From: Antitrichia curtipendula
Lineage: Eukaryota > Streptophyta > Bryopsida > Hypnales > Leucodontaceae
Assembly: GCA_951230915.1 (NCBI GenBank)
Contig: OX579635.1
Location: 18,352,001-18,416,000, forward strand
Length of the DNA: 64,000 nt
Direction of reading: 5' to 3'
Under the pieces are notes generated by a model that saw only the letters and a program-made list of their open reading frames with translations, was not told the DNA's origin and made no database searches. Every line of letters starts with the position of its first letter. Position 1 is the first letter of the stretch. Shown here in pieces: positions 47,205 through 58,870 of this stretch. A program made the translations under genes and the position numbers.

Positions 47205-48275
47205 AGAGCTTGCTTATTAATGTATATTCCAATTTTGAGTGTGAAATTGCATAGGAGTTGTGAGATTATAACAAAAAAATGTAATCAATTTAGTACTTTG
47301 AAAATTCATCATTTATTCACATGGTGTCCCAAAAATGCATAAGAAAAGAATATAGAATTTCCTTTTGACTATCAACAAGATTGAACAAAAAACTAAGCAA
47401 TTTAAATATTAGAAACATTCTTCAATTGTTGATTTGAACAATACTAGGTGTAGTCATTTTTTATGAAGTAACAAAGTGACAATATAAAATGTAACAGTGG
47501 TGCTTCAAATTTCAACATTCATCCACATATTGGATAGAAAATATAACATTAGCACATATCACATGTGTATAATTTTGTTTTTATCCACAATTTGATGATT
47601 ACATCTGAGATTTTTCTTTTTCTTTCTTTTTTGGCAAAAAAAACTTCAAAATTTGTTGCCATGTTTTAGCCTAATTATTTTTTTCTTGTGCAATCTGGCA
47701 CTATAATATCCCCCAAAGCCCTGGTAATCACCTTGCATGACAGAAAGCACTGGACCGCATCTTCATCCAATAGCCCCTTTCATCCTTACGAAACAACATT
47801 CAGTTCTTCACCCACGATTCTCGTTCAAAATTTAAACTCAACGGCATCGCGCCAAAGCTTCTTCAACACGACCAAACCCACCTCTCCAATTGCAGCTCAA
47901 TTTGCACAAAGCATATTCACTGTAGCTGCAGGCCAGAAACGGTTTGTCACCAGGCCACCACTGTAGTTATTTGACTTCTCTGGCATATCCGAATCTACAC
48001 TTGTACTCAGAATTCTCTCTTGCAATCCGATTGTGCAAAGCTACGCAGTATTCCATCGACCTCATATGGCACTACATTTTGTCACTGCACAGTTTCTTCT
48101 GTGTCTCTTCAAAGATCCACACATTGTGTAGTTTTTGCAGTAATTGATTGTTACGATAGTGATTGAGTACTCAGGGATTTAGACCAGGAAAATTGGTACA
48201 TAAGAGGGACGATAATTTTAGGGCACAGAAATTCTTTGTGATATTCTGACCTATGCTCCATGCGCATCGATTGCA
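47205..48275. other. Upstream region of the SAP-like gene
   Basis: AT-rich up to about 47.65 kb, then more balanced. An open frame at 47688-47966 lacks a recognised domain and may be part of the leader. No core promoter is defined by eye. Confidence 0.35.
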
Positions 48276-50531
48276 ATGAGCTTCAATGAGCTCTCACGGC
48301 GTGAACTTCAAACGAAGTGCAAAGAATATGGCCTGCCAGCGAATAAATCCAATGCGGCAATGGCGAGTTCCTTGTCAACTTTTCTTGGGGTATGTAATTT
48401 GTTTGAACTCTACCATTGCCCAAATTTGCATGGTTTTGTGTTCTATGGGTTCTCTTTCGTGGGCTTGATGTGCCCTTCGCAATGGTGTTGGCAACAGGAC
48501 CCGAGGACTAACGTATTAGCGCGTGCGCCCCAATTTTTGAACCCAGTCGTGGCCAAGAACTCTGGCAGAGCCAGAGCCCTCCCCAAGATAGAAATGCAGG
48601 AGACATCTCTTGCGGCTCTGATTCTGGCAGCCAGACCTCCGGACCTGGACAGCCAAGGCAAAATCGTGAAGAAAGGTCGGGATGTGCGAGATGGGAGAAA
48701 TATGAAAGCTGATTTGTCTGCCTTCATTGTTACGACTGCTATGACAGATGCCGATTGTATGTTACCCAAGACAACGCCGCTTTTGAGGAGGAGGAGAAAC
48801 TCTGAAGCAATTCCTCCTGCATTCGCTGAAGAAATGATATCGTCCTCAGATTTTGCAAAAGGTAAGCCTCTCTTTGTGCAACTCTTACTTTCAATCTGTT
48901 GGTATCTGGAGGCAAAACAGTGTCAATATCTCAAACATCTCATGTTTTTTGGTAAGCCATTACAAAGTAACCCAAAAAAAACAGTTTCAGAGTTGCGTAT
49001 ATTTCTCTACTGTTATATTGACTGAATTTTTATTGATTCTTGAGAGCAATTGCACAGGGATTCTTGTGCATCAAAGTAAGCGTTGTTTCGGACTATGGTA
49101 TACAGAGCTTTTGTTGAATTTAGGTCATTGGAGAGTTGTATCCAAATAAGGTTCAAAGTTTTATTGGTAAATGACCTAAATTCGACTCAAGCTCTGATGT
49201 AAATTGGTGTTTAATATTCTCATAGTCAAGATGTACTCATCATGTACAAGTTTAGAGTGTCACATGGATGTGGATACTAGGTATCTCTAACTTACATTTG
49301 TTTCGTTGCTTGTAAGTGGAACAGTGAAGAAGCAGAGTACTAGCGAGCCTCAACTGGATCTTAATGCTGCTGCATTGGAGTCATTTAATGAAGGTGAGAG
49401 ATCTTTATTCTTGCTCCCTATGATTCCCGTCTTAATTTGATACCAAGAGCTCCTCAAAAATAGTATTGCACTGGTAGAGTACCAACAGGTTTCATTTAAT
49501 ATATGTTGATTTGCAGACCCTGCAGGAAGCAATATTCTATACCAACAGGACATTGCGGAATCCAGTCCCGAGATACAGGTGGAAGATGTGAGGCAAAGCA
49601 CATCCGACGAATTCAAACCTGTTGCAAGCTCTTCAGCTCGTGATCAAGGTATGATCTTCCGAACTTAGTTTCCTAATGAATTCCACTAATAACTTACAAT
49701 ACTCGCAATTATCATCTGGCCATGCTAAGGCTACTGCACCTGATTCTGATGAGAATTTTGGTGTTGAACGCCATTCGCCCGAAGTTCGACTGGGATGGGT
49801 GATCTCTCGGGACTCTGTGCACAGCTCCTAATACAGTATATCTTTGGCTCATTGCTTGAAACTGGTCAATTTTGATGCTTTCTTGTTAGCTAATGAACGT
49901 AAGAACTAACCGCCCGAAGAATGCCTTAAATAAGGATTTTGGATGCAAAAGTTTTTGAGGTTCAAAGTTTAATTGTAGATGATGTAGAATTTACACTTGG
50001 AACAAATGTTTTAAGTGGTCCACATCTGCATCAGTTGAAATTATGGGTGTCCTCATCTTACATGCTGAGCGTAATTGTGAAAAATAGTTCCTCTTGAGAT
50101 ATTCAATTGGACTCATATGGTATGTAAATATTAAATTGGGCTCATATGATACGTGAATATCTTAACATGAACTTTTTTTTCTACTTCGACAAAGAGATAC
50201 CTAAGATTTGCTAAATTCATTATGGAATCACCCAAGATAATAGCATCCTCATTGCGCTAGGTAACTCAGATTCAGAGCTTAGTTGTGGAAAAAGTATCAC
50301 ATGGGCCCAATTTAATTTCTCATGTTTTAACGAATGCTTTCTTTGATTTCAGGTTATCAAACCAATAAATGTTGTCAGAATTATGTGCAACCTGCTCTTA
50401 GTCACGTTTTTCGGATCACAGCAGATGTGGACAAGCTGATAAGTCGAACTACTGCAATGCTTGAGAAATTTCGAGAGTGGAAGGGCGATTTACCACAAGG
50501 ACATGGGACCGATATTGCGGTTGGATCATAA
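48276..50531 (+). CDS. Plant protein with N-terminal SAP-like motif, function unknown
   Basis: Five exons fit by phase: 48276-48389, 48498-48861, 49325-49393, 49517-49648 and 50353-50531. They give 285 residues with introns in phases 0, 1, 1 and 1, all GT..AG. An 18-base microexon at 49058-49075 (CAG before, GTAAGC after) would also keep the frame and add six residues. Residues 1-38 (LSRRELQTKCKEYGLPANKSNAAMASSLSTFL) form the SAP-like helix-extended-helix motif found at the N-terminus of several plant nuclear or chromosomal proteins. The middle is basic (KKGRDVRDGRNMK, LLRRRRNS) and then acidic and serine-rich. The last exon encodes a predicted helix, ALSHVFRITADVDKLISRTTAMLEKFREWKGDLP. I would expect a nuclear, nucleic-acid-associated protein; the specific role is not known. 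TTAA-flanked elements lie on both sides. Confidence 0.75.
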
Positions 50532-50670
50532 AAATGAGTATGACTCTCCCCGTCCAGCATGGAGATGTTTCAATTTTGTGTACATTAATTACTTAATTTG
50601 TAAGGATTGTAGATTATATACATGGAATACTAGGACTTGTGTATATTCCTGATAAAATTTTGTTGAGGTA

Positions 50671-50984
50671 AGGTAGTATGCTCTTAAAGCGACCTTTTAA
50701 TAGCTGATTGCATATGAGGGGGAGCTAAACTTTCTGAAACAATTTTCAGTAAATTTCCTTTGGAATAAAAATGGAATTGGCATCTAACCCAAGTTGTTTC
50801 ATATTTTTTGGACCATTGTGGAATTAGTTATGAATTTTTGAAGTTAAAACATAGTTGTCACTAAAACCGTCCACCCCCTAAAATGTACACGACTAGTACA
50901 TTGATGGTGCATTGCAAAAAGAAAAATGTGACTCTGCATTAGTAGATGATTTTAGAACTTGATTTGTTCTAGGACCTCTAACCT
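50671..50984. mobile_element. TA-flanked MITE downstream of the SAP-like gene
   Basis: The ends AGGTAGTATGCTC and CTCTAACCT are flanked by TA. It is a diverged copy of the MITE at 25592-25895. It starts 140 bp after the stop codon, so it may lie in the 3' UTR. Confidence 0.6.
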
Positions 50985-51049
50985 TAGTGTGGTTATGTGA
51001 TGAATTATCTCTTCTCTATATGGTGTGTAGATGGGGAATCACAATAAGC

Positions 51050-52025
51050 TTAACCCTTCATCGCTTAAGGCCTGTATGAGTTCAAAAACAGCATTCCTTT
51101 TGAAGTGTTATAGATCTAAATGCCACTCAATTATAGAGATCTCAACTATACAATCTTGTATGTGTATGTGTTGTAGATGACGTGAATCAAATTTGAAGTC
51201 ATTTCACCATGTAGATTGCAAGATTATAATGTTTCAGTGTTGAAAAAAGATGCTGAAATTTTCCTAGCAACACATTTAGAGGTGAAATTCGATTTCTAAA
51301 CCTACTCAAATGAAAAAACTTCAAACTATAAAGTGATTGAAAACCAACATACAAACACGTTGGTGGAAAAAAATATCATTGAATTGACTCCTTGTGTTTA
51401 CAAAATGACTTTCAAATGTCAATAAAATAGCAAGAAAAGTTGAAAAAAACCCATCTAAGGTTGAATTCCCTTCTACTAAAATGCTTCTTAGTCACTCATA
51501 ACTCACTGGATTGATATGAAATTTTAGCCACATAAACAAATTAGTGTGCACAACTTCTTCTTTTTTTAAATTGGAAACTACTACTTTTTGAAGAAGAAAC
51601 AAGTTGCCGAAGTTCACTGTAATCCAGAAATGTTGAGATTTTGAACTTCGAATTACTCCCAAACATTCAAAACAATTTGGTTTGACATGAAAATTTTACT
51701 ACAATAACTAGATTTTAAGGGGAACATAATCCAACAATTTTTTTTATTGAAAACAAACATTGGATGGAGGTACAAGCCCCCGAAATTGTAGCCATCCAAT
51801 GCAGTTTGGTGAATTCAAATTGAGCCTGTGAACTTTGAATGACTTCCAAAAAATCAGAAAATCTTGTATTGATTTGAAAATTTTACTACAAATTAGAAAA
51901 GAAAGCGCAACTTTTCCAACAAGTTTTATTGAATTTGGACATTGGATGCAAAAGTTACAACACTTTGAATTGAATTTGAAACTATATGAAGACACTTTTG
52001 GTCCCCTTAGGCGATGAAGGGTTAA
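51050..52025. mobile_element. TTAA-flanked element E5
   Basis: The ends are TTAACCCTTCATCGCTTAAG and, inward from the right, TTAACCCTTCATCGCCTAAG. It is 976 bp long, in inverted orientation to E3 and uninterrupted. It keeps the same internal degenerate units (GTTGGAAAAGT, CATTGGATGCAAAAGTTA and relatives). Non-coding. Confidence 0.85.
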
Positions 52026-52584
52026 AGTGCTCTGGTTGTAGGAAATCTAGTGATTTTCATGTAATAATTGTCTTTAATAAATGTCATGGATTAAATAATT
52101 GGTATGCAATTCCTTATTAAAGATAATAACAATGGCTAATACTTATCAAGCCAAGGAAAGGATTGCTTCAATTATTTTTCCTATAGGAATTGTATACCAA
52201 TTATGGTAATGGACATTATTTTGATGTGAATCTTTTTTATAGTGGCAGTAATTGATTGCTCAATGTAACACCATTCTTGTCTATTTGAATTCTAACTTGG
52301 TGATTTTTAAACAATACAGGATCAAAGCACGCTAATAGGAGCCACATGTAGACGTTAAGGAGGTGCTTATGGAGGTCTTTAATGGAATATTCCATGAAAC
52401 AATTGTTGCATATTCATTCAAAATAGTACTTAAGTCATCCATTATGAATTCTTATTGAAATATTCTACCAAAAATTGTTGCTTGTTCATCTTGAATAATC
52501 TTTAAATCATCTATAATGAGTCCTTATTGAATCCAATTAAGCTCTGGTTACAACTACATTTTGGTCCTTCCCATACTTAGAAAT
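52026..52584. other. Spacer between E5 and E6
   Basis: AT-rich. Contains two diverged copies of an ATTCTTATTGAA/AAAATTGTTGC-like stretch near 52390-52520. No gene. Confidence 0.4.
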
Positions 52585-53170
52585 TTAACCCCTAAAAACC
52601 CGCTTGTCCCCTCGGGGGACAATTTGGGTCCGGGTAGGTTCCTATTGTCTCAATTTGAAGTGATTTTTTTTGAGATTTTTTGAGGTTGTGTAGCTTTGCA
52701 AGAGCTTTGTGGATATATAATTTTTGTTTCAATCGAATGCCGGATGAAAAAGTTATGGCACAATGAGCAAGAAATGGAGATTGGCGGGCAGCCCAAAAAA
52801 AATTACAAAAAATCAAAATAATTTTTTAAAATTTTTTTCCCTAAAAGATTATGGTTTTACCTATACATGAAGCTTTGATTCATTCTATTTGGACAAGGGA
52901 TGAGAAAGTTATGGACAATCTTAGTTTTTTGGGCAATTTAAGCATCTTCTTGAAAAAAAACTTTTTGTTCAACTTTGAATGCTAATATCTTCCAATCTGT
53001 ACGGTGAAATTTGATGAAATTTTTACTACATGATCTCAGACAAATTAAGTACAGATCCTACGGTTAAATTCCCCAAAAAACAAAAACAAAAATTCCTTAA
53101 GTAAATACAACAGAAGCGGTAGTTTTGAGTGTTTTTTGGCATAATACACCCTCGGGATTTCAGGGGTTAA
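52585..53170. mobile_element. TTAA-flanked element E6
   Basis: The ends are TTAACCCCTAAAAACCCG and, inward from the right, TTAACCCCTGAAATCCCG. It is 586 bp long and the reverse-oriented relative of E4. A palindrome TTGTCCCCTCGGGGGACAA sits just inside the left end. Confidence 0.85.
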
Positions 53171-53818
53171 CATATTTTATTTTGTTTTGCATTCTATCAA
53201 ATAGCCATAACTAAGAAACAATGCACTACAATTTTTTTTCATATTTCAATTCATATTTGAGAATTAGAATGAAGATTCCCTAAAATAAGGAGTGGTTATG
53301 CCCAAGTTGGCTCCTATTAGCATGCTTTCACCCTACATGCACTATGACTCTCAATTATTAAACTATTATTTTATCCATATTGCATACATAGATTCTTTTG
53401 AATACAAATTTTGCCTTCTTTGCCCCCATTTTTAGCATACATTGTTGTCATTTCTTCACCTAGTATTGACAATTGCATTAATATTGACTAGTATATTATG
53501 TTGCTACCTAATAGATATGTATAATACTAAAGTAAAAGTAGAGACTTGGTACATAAGCTAAGTTACAAGAATCAATGTATTGGTGACAAATGCTGTTTTT
53601 ATAATGAGTTCCTACTATCAACATAACCATAAAACGTGGTTACGTCATGTCTATTTGAGAGAGCCTAAAAATGGTACCTTAAAGCTAAATAAGCCCATGT
53701 TGTTGAAAAGAAACGTGCCTACCCTTATCTAATGAGTGGCTACCCTCTAATAGTCATATATACAATAGAATGGCAAGAATTCTACACTAATTTGTCATGT
53801 TAGTGTACAAACTCTAAT

Positions 53819-54720
53819 TTAACTCCTAAAGAAATTTGATGTTTTGGGCCAAAATTGCTTCAAAGCTCTTATACCTAAGGCAAGGCTAAAATCTTCATCT
53901 ATATTTATTCATTAATATATCCAATAGCAAGATCCTTTGGTTCACTTTTTTTAGTGTACGTCCTCCTAAATTTTCAAAATAAGAAACCATACCAATAGCA
54001 AGATCATCATGCTTGGATTATGAATCATTAATTTTTATCTCTTCTCAAATGCTTGGGTTTCATATTTTAAACTTTTTATACCAAAATGTGTAGATTTTAC
54101 AATTTGTTTCCCTTCATAATATGTTGAAAATATAAGTTAAAAATACATATAAAATATTTCACATTCATGATTCAATCAAATAGTAAATAGAAAGAAGTAC
54201 AATATGATTAAATATACTAAATTGTTAAGAATTTAGTTATGCAATTGAGAAATTCCAATACTAGTGGTGACAATATTGTAATAAATAGTCTACATCCTTC
54301 AATATTATTTTTTTTCAAAAATATCAAAAATAGAATTAAATAAAAGACTTCAAAGTTTATTTTAGAATAGAGATTCCATAACTGCCCACAAACTAGAACT
54401 CCTCATTTTTTTTCATCTCATTAATCAAAATGGAATGATTCAAAGCTTTTTCCACATAGATATAAATCTGAAAAATTAAATTCAAATTTATTTTCTTATA
54501 AAAATACTTTTTTTGAATTGCTCAAGTTGAGAAAGAAACTACATATCATACAATAATTTCTTAACCATGTAGTCAAAAGTTCTAAGAATTGTTGCGCCTT
54601 AAAGTTACTTTTCAACTACATAATGTGTGGATTTATTTATTTTAAATCAAAATTCTGTTTGTAAATGGATGACCGGAATTCCTTATTGCCAAAAATGTTA
54701 CTTGGTCGTTTAGGGATTAA
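53819..54720. mobile_element. TTAA-flanked element E7, decayed
   Basis: The ends are TTAACTCCTAAAG and, inward from the right, TTAATCCCTAAACGACC. Its right half aligns with the left part of E1 (for example AATTGTTAAGAATTTAGTTA and GACTTCAAAGTTTATTTTAG). 902 bp, non-coding. Confidence 0.65.
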
Positions 54721-55119
54721 CAAAGTTACACTATTTGTAAATTTTTAATCTAGTATAGACTAAAAATGTTACTATTATATTGTACCAATTTATACAAAAT
54801 AAATAAATTGTATATGATACTAATTTGCACCCTCACACTAGAAGGACAAATGTAAAAACTACCTCAATGTTGCTTCCATGAGGATACCCCAACGTTGGAG
54901 TAGTCCCATTGGAAGGACAATGTTGGAGATTCCTTATCCTAAATGCAAGGACTGCCCCAATGTTCTCACTGGAAGAGTGCTTGACAATCAATGTAGAATA
55001 GAAGGTTGCGACCTATCAAGCATTGTGAATTAGCTTGAAGTCAGAACAAACAGGTATATTAATGGAGGGATACACCTTTCACCTAGGAGAAGCTAAAGAG
55101 TTGGAGTAAGCAATGTTGA
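54721..55119. other. Short spacer
   Basis: Contains diverged copies of a GGA..CAATGTTGGAG/CCCAATGTT-like word around 54850-54980. No gene. Confidence 0.35.
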
Positions 55120-56050
55120 TTAACCCCTAAAGGACCATTGTCCCCTCAGGGGACAAATGGGTTTTCGGGCAGGTACCTACGAGCTGAAATTTTCTCCTGA
55201 TTTTTTGAAACTTTTTTTGGAGGTAGAAAATCTGATTAGCTTTATGGGAATATAATTTTTTTCACAATCGGTGCCCGGGAAAAAAAGTTATGCCCAAATA
55301 AGCTCAAAACAGGGGTCGAGGGGCAGCAAAAAAAATTTGCAATTTTTTTTTTTTTTTTTTCTAATTTTTTTTTCTTGTAGATTATATTTTTGTCTATCTG
55401 AAAAGCTTTGATTCATTTCATTTGGATTTTTTATGAGAATGTTATGGACAAGCTTGTTTTTCGGGCACTTAGAGCATCTTCCTGAAAAAATAACTTGTAG
55501 GATTCATTTTTGAATGTAATTTTTATAATTTTTCAAAAAGAAAAGTTCCATAAGGTTTAGTTTTTTTGCTAGAACTATCTCACCATTGGGATTAGTGATT
55601 TTTAATTCCATATAAAAGATATTAATATTTTAGATTTTCTTTCTATCTTGTACCTACTTGTACTTAACAATTTCTTTAATAATGAAAATTAAGTTTTTTT
55701 GGAATTTCTTTTTTCCCCTAGACTCTCAACTCAATTCTCCACTATAAAGATTAAAAGCTCAAAAATCTGTAGTGCAAAATATTTAAGTTAAAAATGTTCA
55801 AAGTCATAAAATCTAGTCCCGCAGTGTGCTGAAAAACTTGTTTTTTTCACTTTAAACGCAGGTATCTTGCAATCTGTGCGGTCAAAAATTCTGAAATTTT
55901 TTCCATACATTTTCATACTAGTTAGGTATAAGATCCTACGGTTAAATGTGAAAAAAAAAACAATTTTCAATTTTTTTTACTCTTTGCTATAGAAATGGCA
56001 GTTTTGAGTGTTTTTTGGCAGAAAAATGGCCTTGGTCCTTTAGGGGTTAA
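55120..56050. mobile_element. TTAA-flanked element E8
   Basis: The ends are TTAACCCCTAAAGGACC on both sides (inverted, perfect over 17 bp). A palindrome TTGTCCCCTCAGGGGACAA lies inside the left end. Compared with E6, it carries about 340 extra bases between roughly 55495 and 55835, probably a further insertion. It shares TTAA 56047-56050 with E9. Confidence 0.85.
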
Positions 56051-56580
56051 CCCCTAAAGGATCAAACACCATTTTTTGGCAATATAGTGATTTTGGACAA
56101 CTCACTACAATTGGAGTATTTATTTTTCTATGAAAATTTCACACTACATGTGCTTGAGGAGTATCTTTAAGGCCCAACAATTTTCATAACTTTTGACTAC
56201 ATGGTTAAAAAGTTATTGCATGATATGTAGTTTTCGTTACTCGGTAGGTAGCTTGGGCAACTCAAAACACTTCTTTAAAAATCTTTTTTTTCAAAAATGA
56301 AATTTGAAATTGGTTCTAAAGATTTATTTGCACATGAAAAAAATTTGAATCATTCCATTTTAATTTATGAGATGAAAGTTATGAGGAATTTCACTTTGCG
56401 GGTAGGGATGGAATCTAGAGACTTTTGTAGTCAAAAGTTATGAAAATTGTTGGGCCTTAAAATTACTCCTCGAGCACATGTGGTGTGAAATTTTCAAAGA
56501 AAAAAAAAAATCCGTTTGTAGTGAGTTGTCCCAAATCACTATGTTGCCAAAAAAACGGTGTTTGGTCCTTTAGGGGTTAA
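56047..56580. mobile_element. TTAA-flanked element E9, long inverted arms
   Basis: TTAACCCCTAAAGG opens each end. The inverted arms match for about 150 bp on each side, including AAACACC, GACAACTCACTACAA, AAAATTTCACACTACATGTG and GGCCCAACAATTTTCATAAC. It abuts E8 directly. Non-coding, 534 bp. Confidence 0.9.
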
Positions 56581-57177
56581 GGTGAAAATACCCATACTTG
56601 TCCATATGGATACCCATACTTGTTCATACAAAGTGTCTCCAAAAGTGCAATTAAACTATTTCCATACTTTAATTGAAATTATTTTACTGTTGATTCTTTA
56701 GATTTAGGTTTTATGTTTAGGCCATGTGATGTTTTCAATGGCCTAGGGGAGCTTCCACTTTAAAAATTCATAGAAATTACTTGTCTTATTCAAATTTTTT
56801 TTTTTTTTTTTTTTCAATTCATGATTTTCAATTGCTTGTTTAAAAAAATGTTTTTTCCTTCAAAACAATAACTCCAACTACGCTGACTGATTTCTTATTG
56901 TGACGTTTTTGGGTGTTTTCACCTTCAGTTATGTGACAAAACAAGAGAAATGTTAATCGCTTCATGGGATTGTGCTAACTGCTGACTGTACATGGTAAAT
57001 TAAATTGACGCTTGTGTTTCCGGAAGACAGTCAATATGCAAGTCAAACGATATTTAAAATTAGTTGGAAGCAGTTAATTTGACTCTTTGGATGCACTGAT
57101 GACTGGTAGTTGTCCAAATTTCTGGACATCAATTCAGTTTTGACAATTACCAGTTGAAACTTGAAAGTTCTGTAAGT

Positions 57178-57636
57178 GCATCTGCAATGCGTACTTGGCA
57201 TACAAGCCCTGTAACGGCAAATGGTGGGCCATTCCATTCCACAAGGTCGTGGAAGTGCCAAATTTTTCTCTGAAAAAGTTGACTCAATGCAAAGCCGGCA
57301 ATCCTAACGTCAAATGAACTTTTCCGCATTATAAAAAGAAAGAAAAGAAAAAAATCTACATTAAAAAAGGATTTTTCATTGAAACAAGGGAAGGTTGAAT
57401 TGATTGGCACACATAACAATGTGGAAAAGGGTTGACAACAATGATTATTTATGTTGTGAGCCAACTTGCAAGCCCTTCACATTTTGCAAATTTGCCAATC
57501 CCGGAGGATCGCATACTAAAGCCACGGAAGAGGAGCCCCCTCTAACAGTTGCATTGAAATGCAATTTCAATTACAAACGACAAACCACTCGACACAATGC
57601 CAATTCCCTCATTGTTGAAGGGTGCATTGGAGATGC
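57178..57636. mobile_element. hAT-like MITE
   Basis: The ends GCATCTGCAATGC and, inward from the right, GCATCTCCAATGC match at 12 of 13 bases. They are the kind of terminus common in plant hAT-derived MITEs. TGTAAGT and TCTAAGT flank it, an imperfect 7-bp duplication. Open frames at 57404-57646 plus and 57147-57464 minus have no known domain. Confidence 0.55.
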
Positions 57637-57654
57637 TCTAAGTTAGATGATGAA

Positions 57655-58040
57655 GACTTCACGGTTTTTTGGTTTTAAAAAATGAAAAATGAAACAAAAT
57701 TTCATTGCAAATGAGGCAAGTTCTGTAAGTTAGATGATGAAGACTTTGTGTTTCGCTTTGTTTTTTTGAACAAATGAACACAATTTCATCGCAAAAGGGG
57801 CCTAATACAAGCCTGCCAGACACAAGTGACCTGTCAGGAAGGGAACGAGACGAGACAATATCATGCTTTTTTGTGCTTCAGATGATTTGAAAGGGGAATA
57901 GTATGCTCCAGAAGCTTTTACTCACGCATCCTCTCTGAATGCAAGATTTGCCACTTAAAGTGTGACAAAAATCACCCACGTCGGAGATATCTTTTGTTTG
58001 TTTGTTTGTTTTGAAACAAGTGGATATCCATTGCAAAGTG
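57655..58040 (-). mobile_element. Three LINE 3' tails in succession
   Basis: Read on the minus strand, segments ending CAATGAAATTTTG (57665-57715), GATGAAATTGTGTTCATT (57755-57850) and CAATGGATATCCACTTG (57991-58040) each run into a tract rich in A. The first is only about 55 bp and is flanked by direct copies of AGTTAGATGATGAAGACTT (about 57641 and 57729), a target-site duplication. Confidence 0.5.
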
Positions 58041-58346
58041 TGGAGATATCACTTTGGTGTAGCACGGACACAGCATTCAACCTGATTGCAGGCAAGGTCA
58101 AACACTGAGTACAAGGCTTTTAGTTTAGTGACAGAAATAATTTTGAATCAACTTTTAGCACATGCCAGTACCATAGTACCGCTGCCGTTTGGTTACAATT
58201 GGTGGAGGAAAGGAGCGGCATTGAATCAGTAAAACAAGCAAGCTCAGGAACAATGAAACACTGAGAGACTTTGTCCATGTAGCATTGTAGCATCTCAACA
58301 TTGTTTACAGGTGAGGCAGCGGTCCCTTTTGCATGCTTGGGAAGGG

Positions 58347-58870
58347 GATCTGATCCCTACAACAAATCAAAAATTGTTTGTTTGATATGGTTCCTGTGCC
58401 AACCCCAATCCCTGAATTAACTAATAAGTTCCACCTAAGTATCTAGCAAAGCATAATATCTTCCCTACATAGGGAGGACCATTGCTTGGTTATACAACAA
58501 TGTTGTACTGTACAAAGGTATCTTTTGTAGTTTTGAAAAGGGGATCCCTACAATGAACAAAATTGTATTGTACAACTCCTCAACCAACCTCAATCCTTCC
58601 TGGAATTAACTAATGAGTTTCTCCCAAACATCTAGCAAAGCATTATATCTTCTTAGCATAGGGAAGACCATTGCTTGGTCATACAATGTTATGCAAGAGG
58701 CCCTTTCAGTGCATTCTTGAAAAGAAAATCCCTAGAGTGTACAAAATTGTCTTGTATGGCCAACCCAATCCTTGAATTAAACTGATAAGTTCTTCCCATG
58801 CATCTAGCAAAGTGTAATATCTTCCTAGCATAGGGAAGACTGCCCATTGCTTGGTTATACAATGATATGA
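58347..58870. repeat. Three diverged tandem copies of a 170-190 bp repeat
   Basis: CATCTAGCAAAG-like words recur at about 58441, 58630 and 58802. Around them GGGATCCCTACA, CAACC.CAATCC, GAATTAACTAAT and CATTGCTTGGTTATACAA recur in the same order. Confidence 0.8.

Noticed and set aside
48053..48275. Open frame upstream of the SAP-motif gene as a separate gene
   Set aside because: No domain, no clear start, and it fits better as leader sequence.
49727..49831. Coding-like stretch between exons 4 and 5 of the SAP-motif gene
   Set aside because: Every acceptor that I could place led to a stop within a few codons in the required phase, so I left it in the intron.
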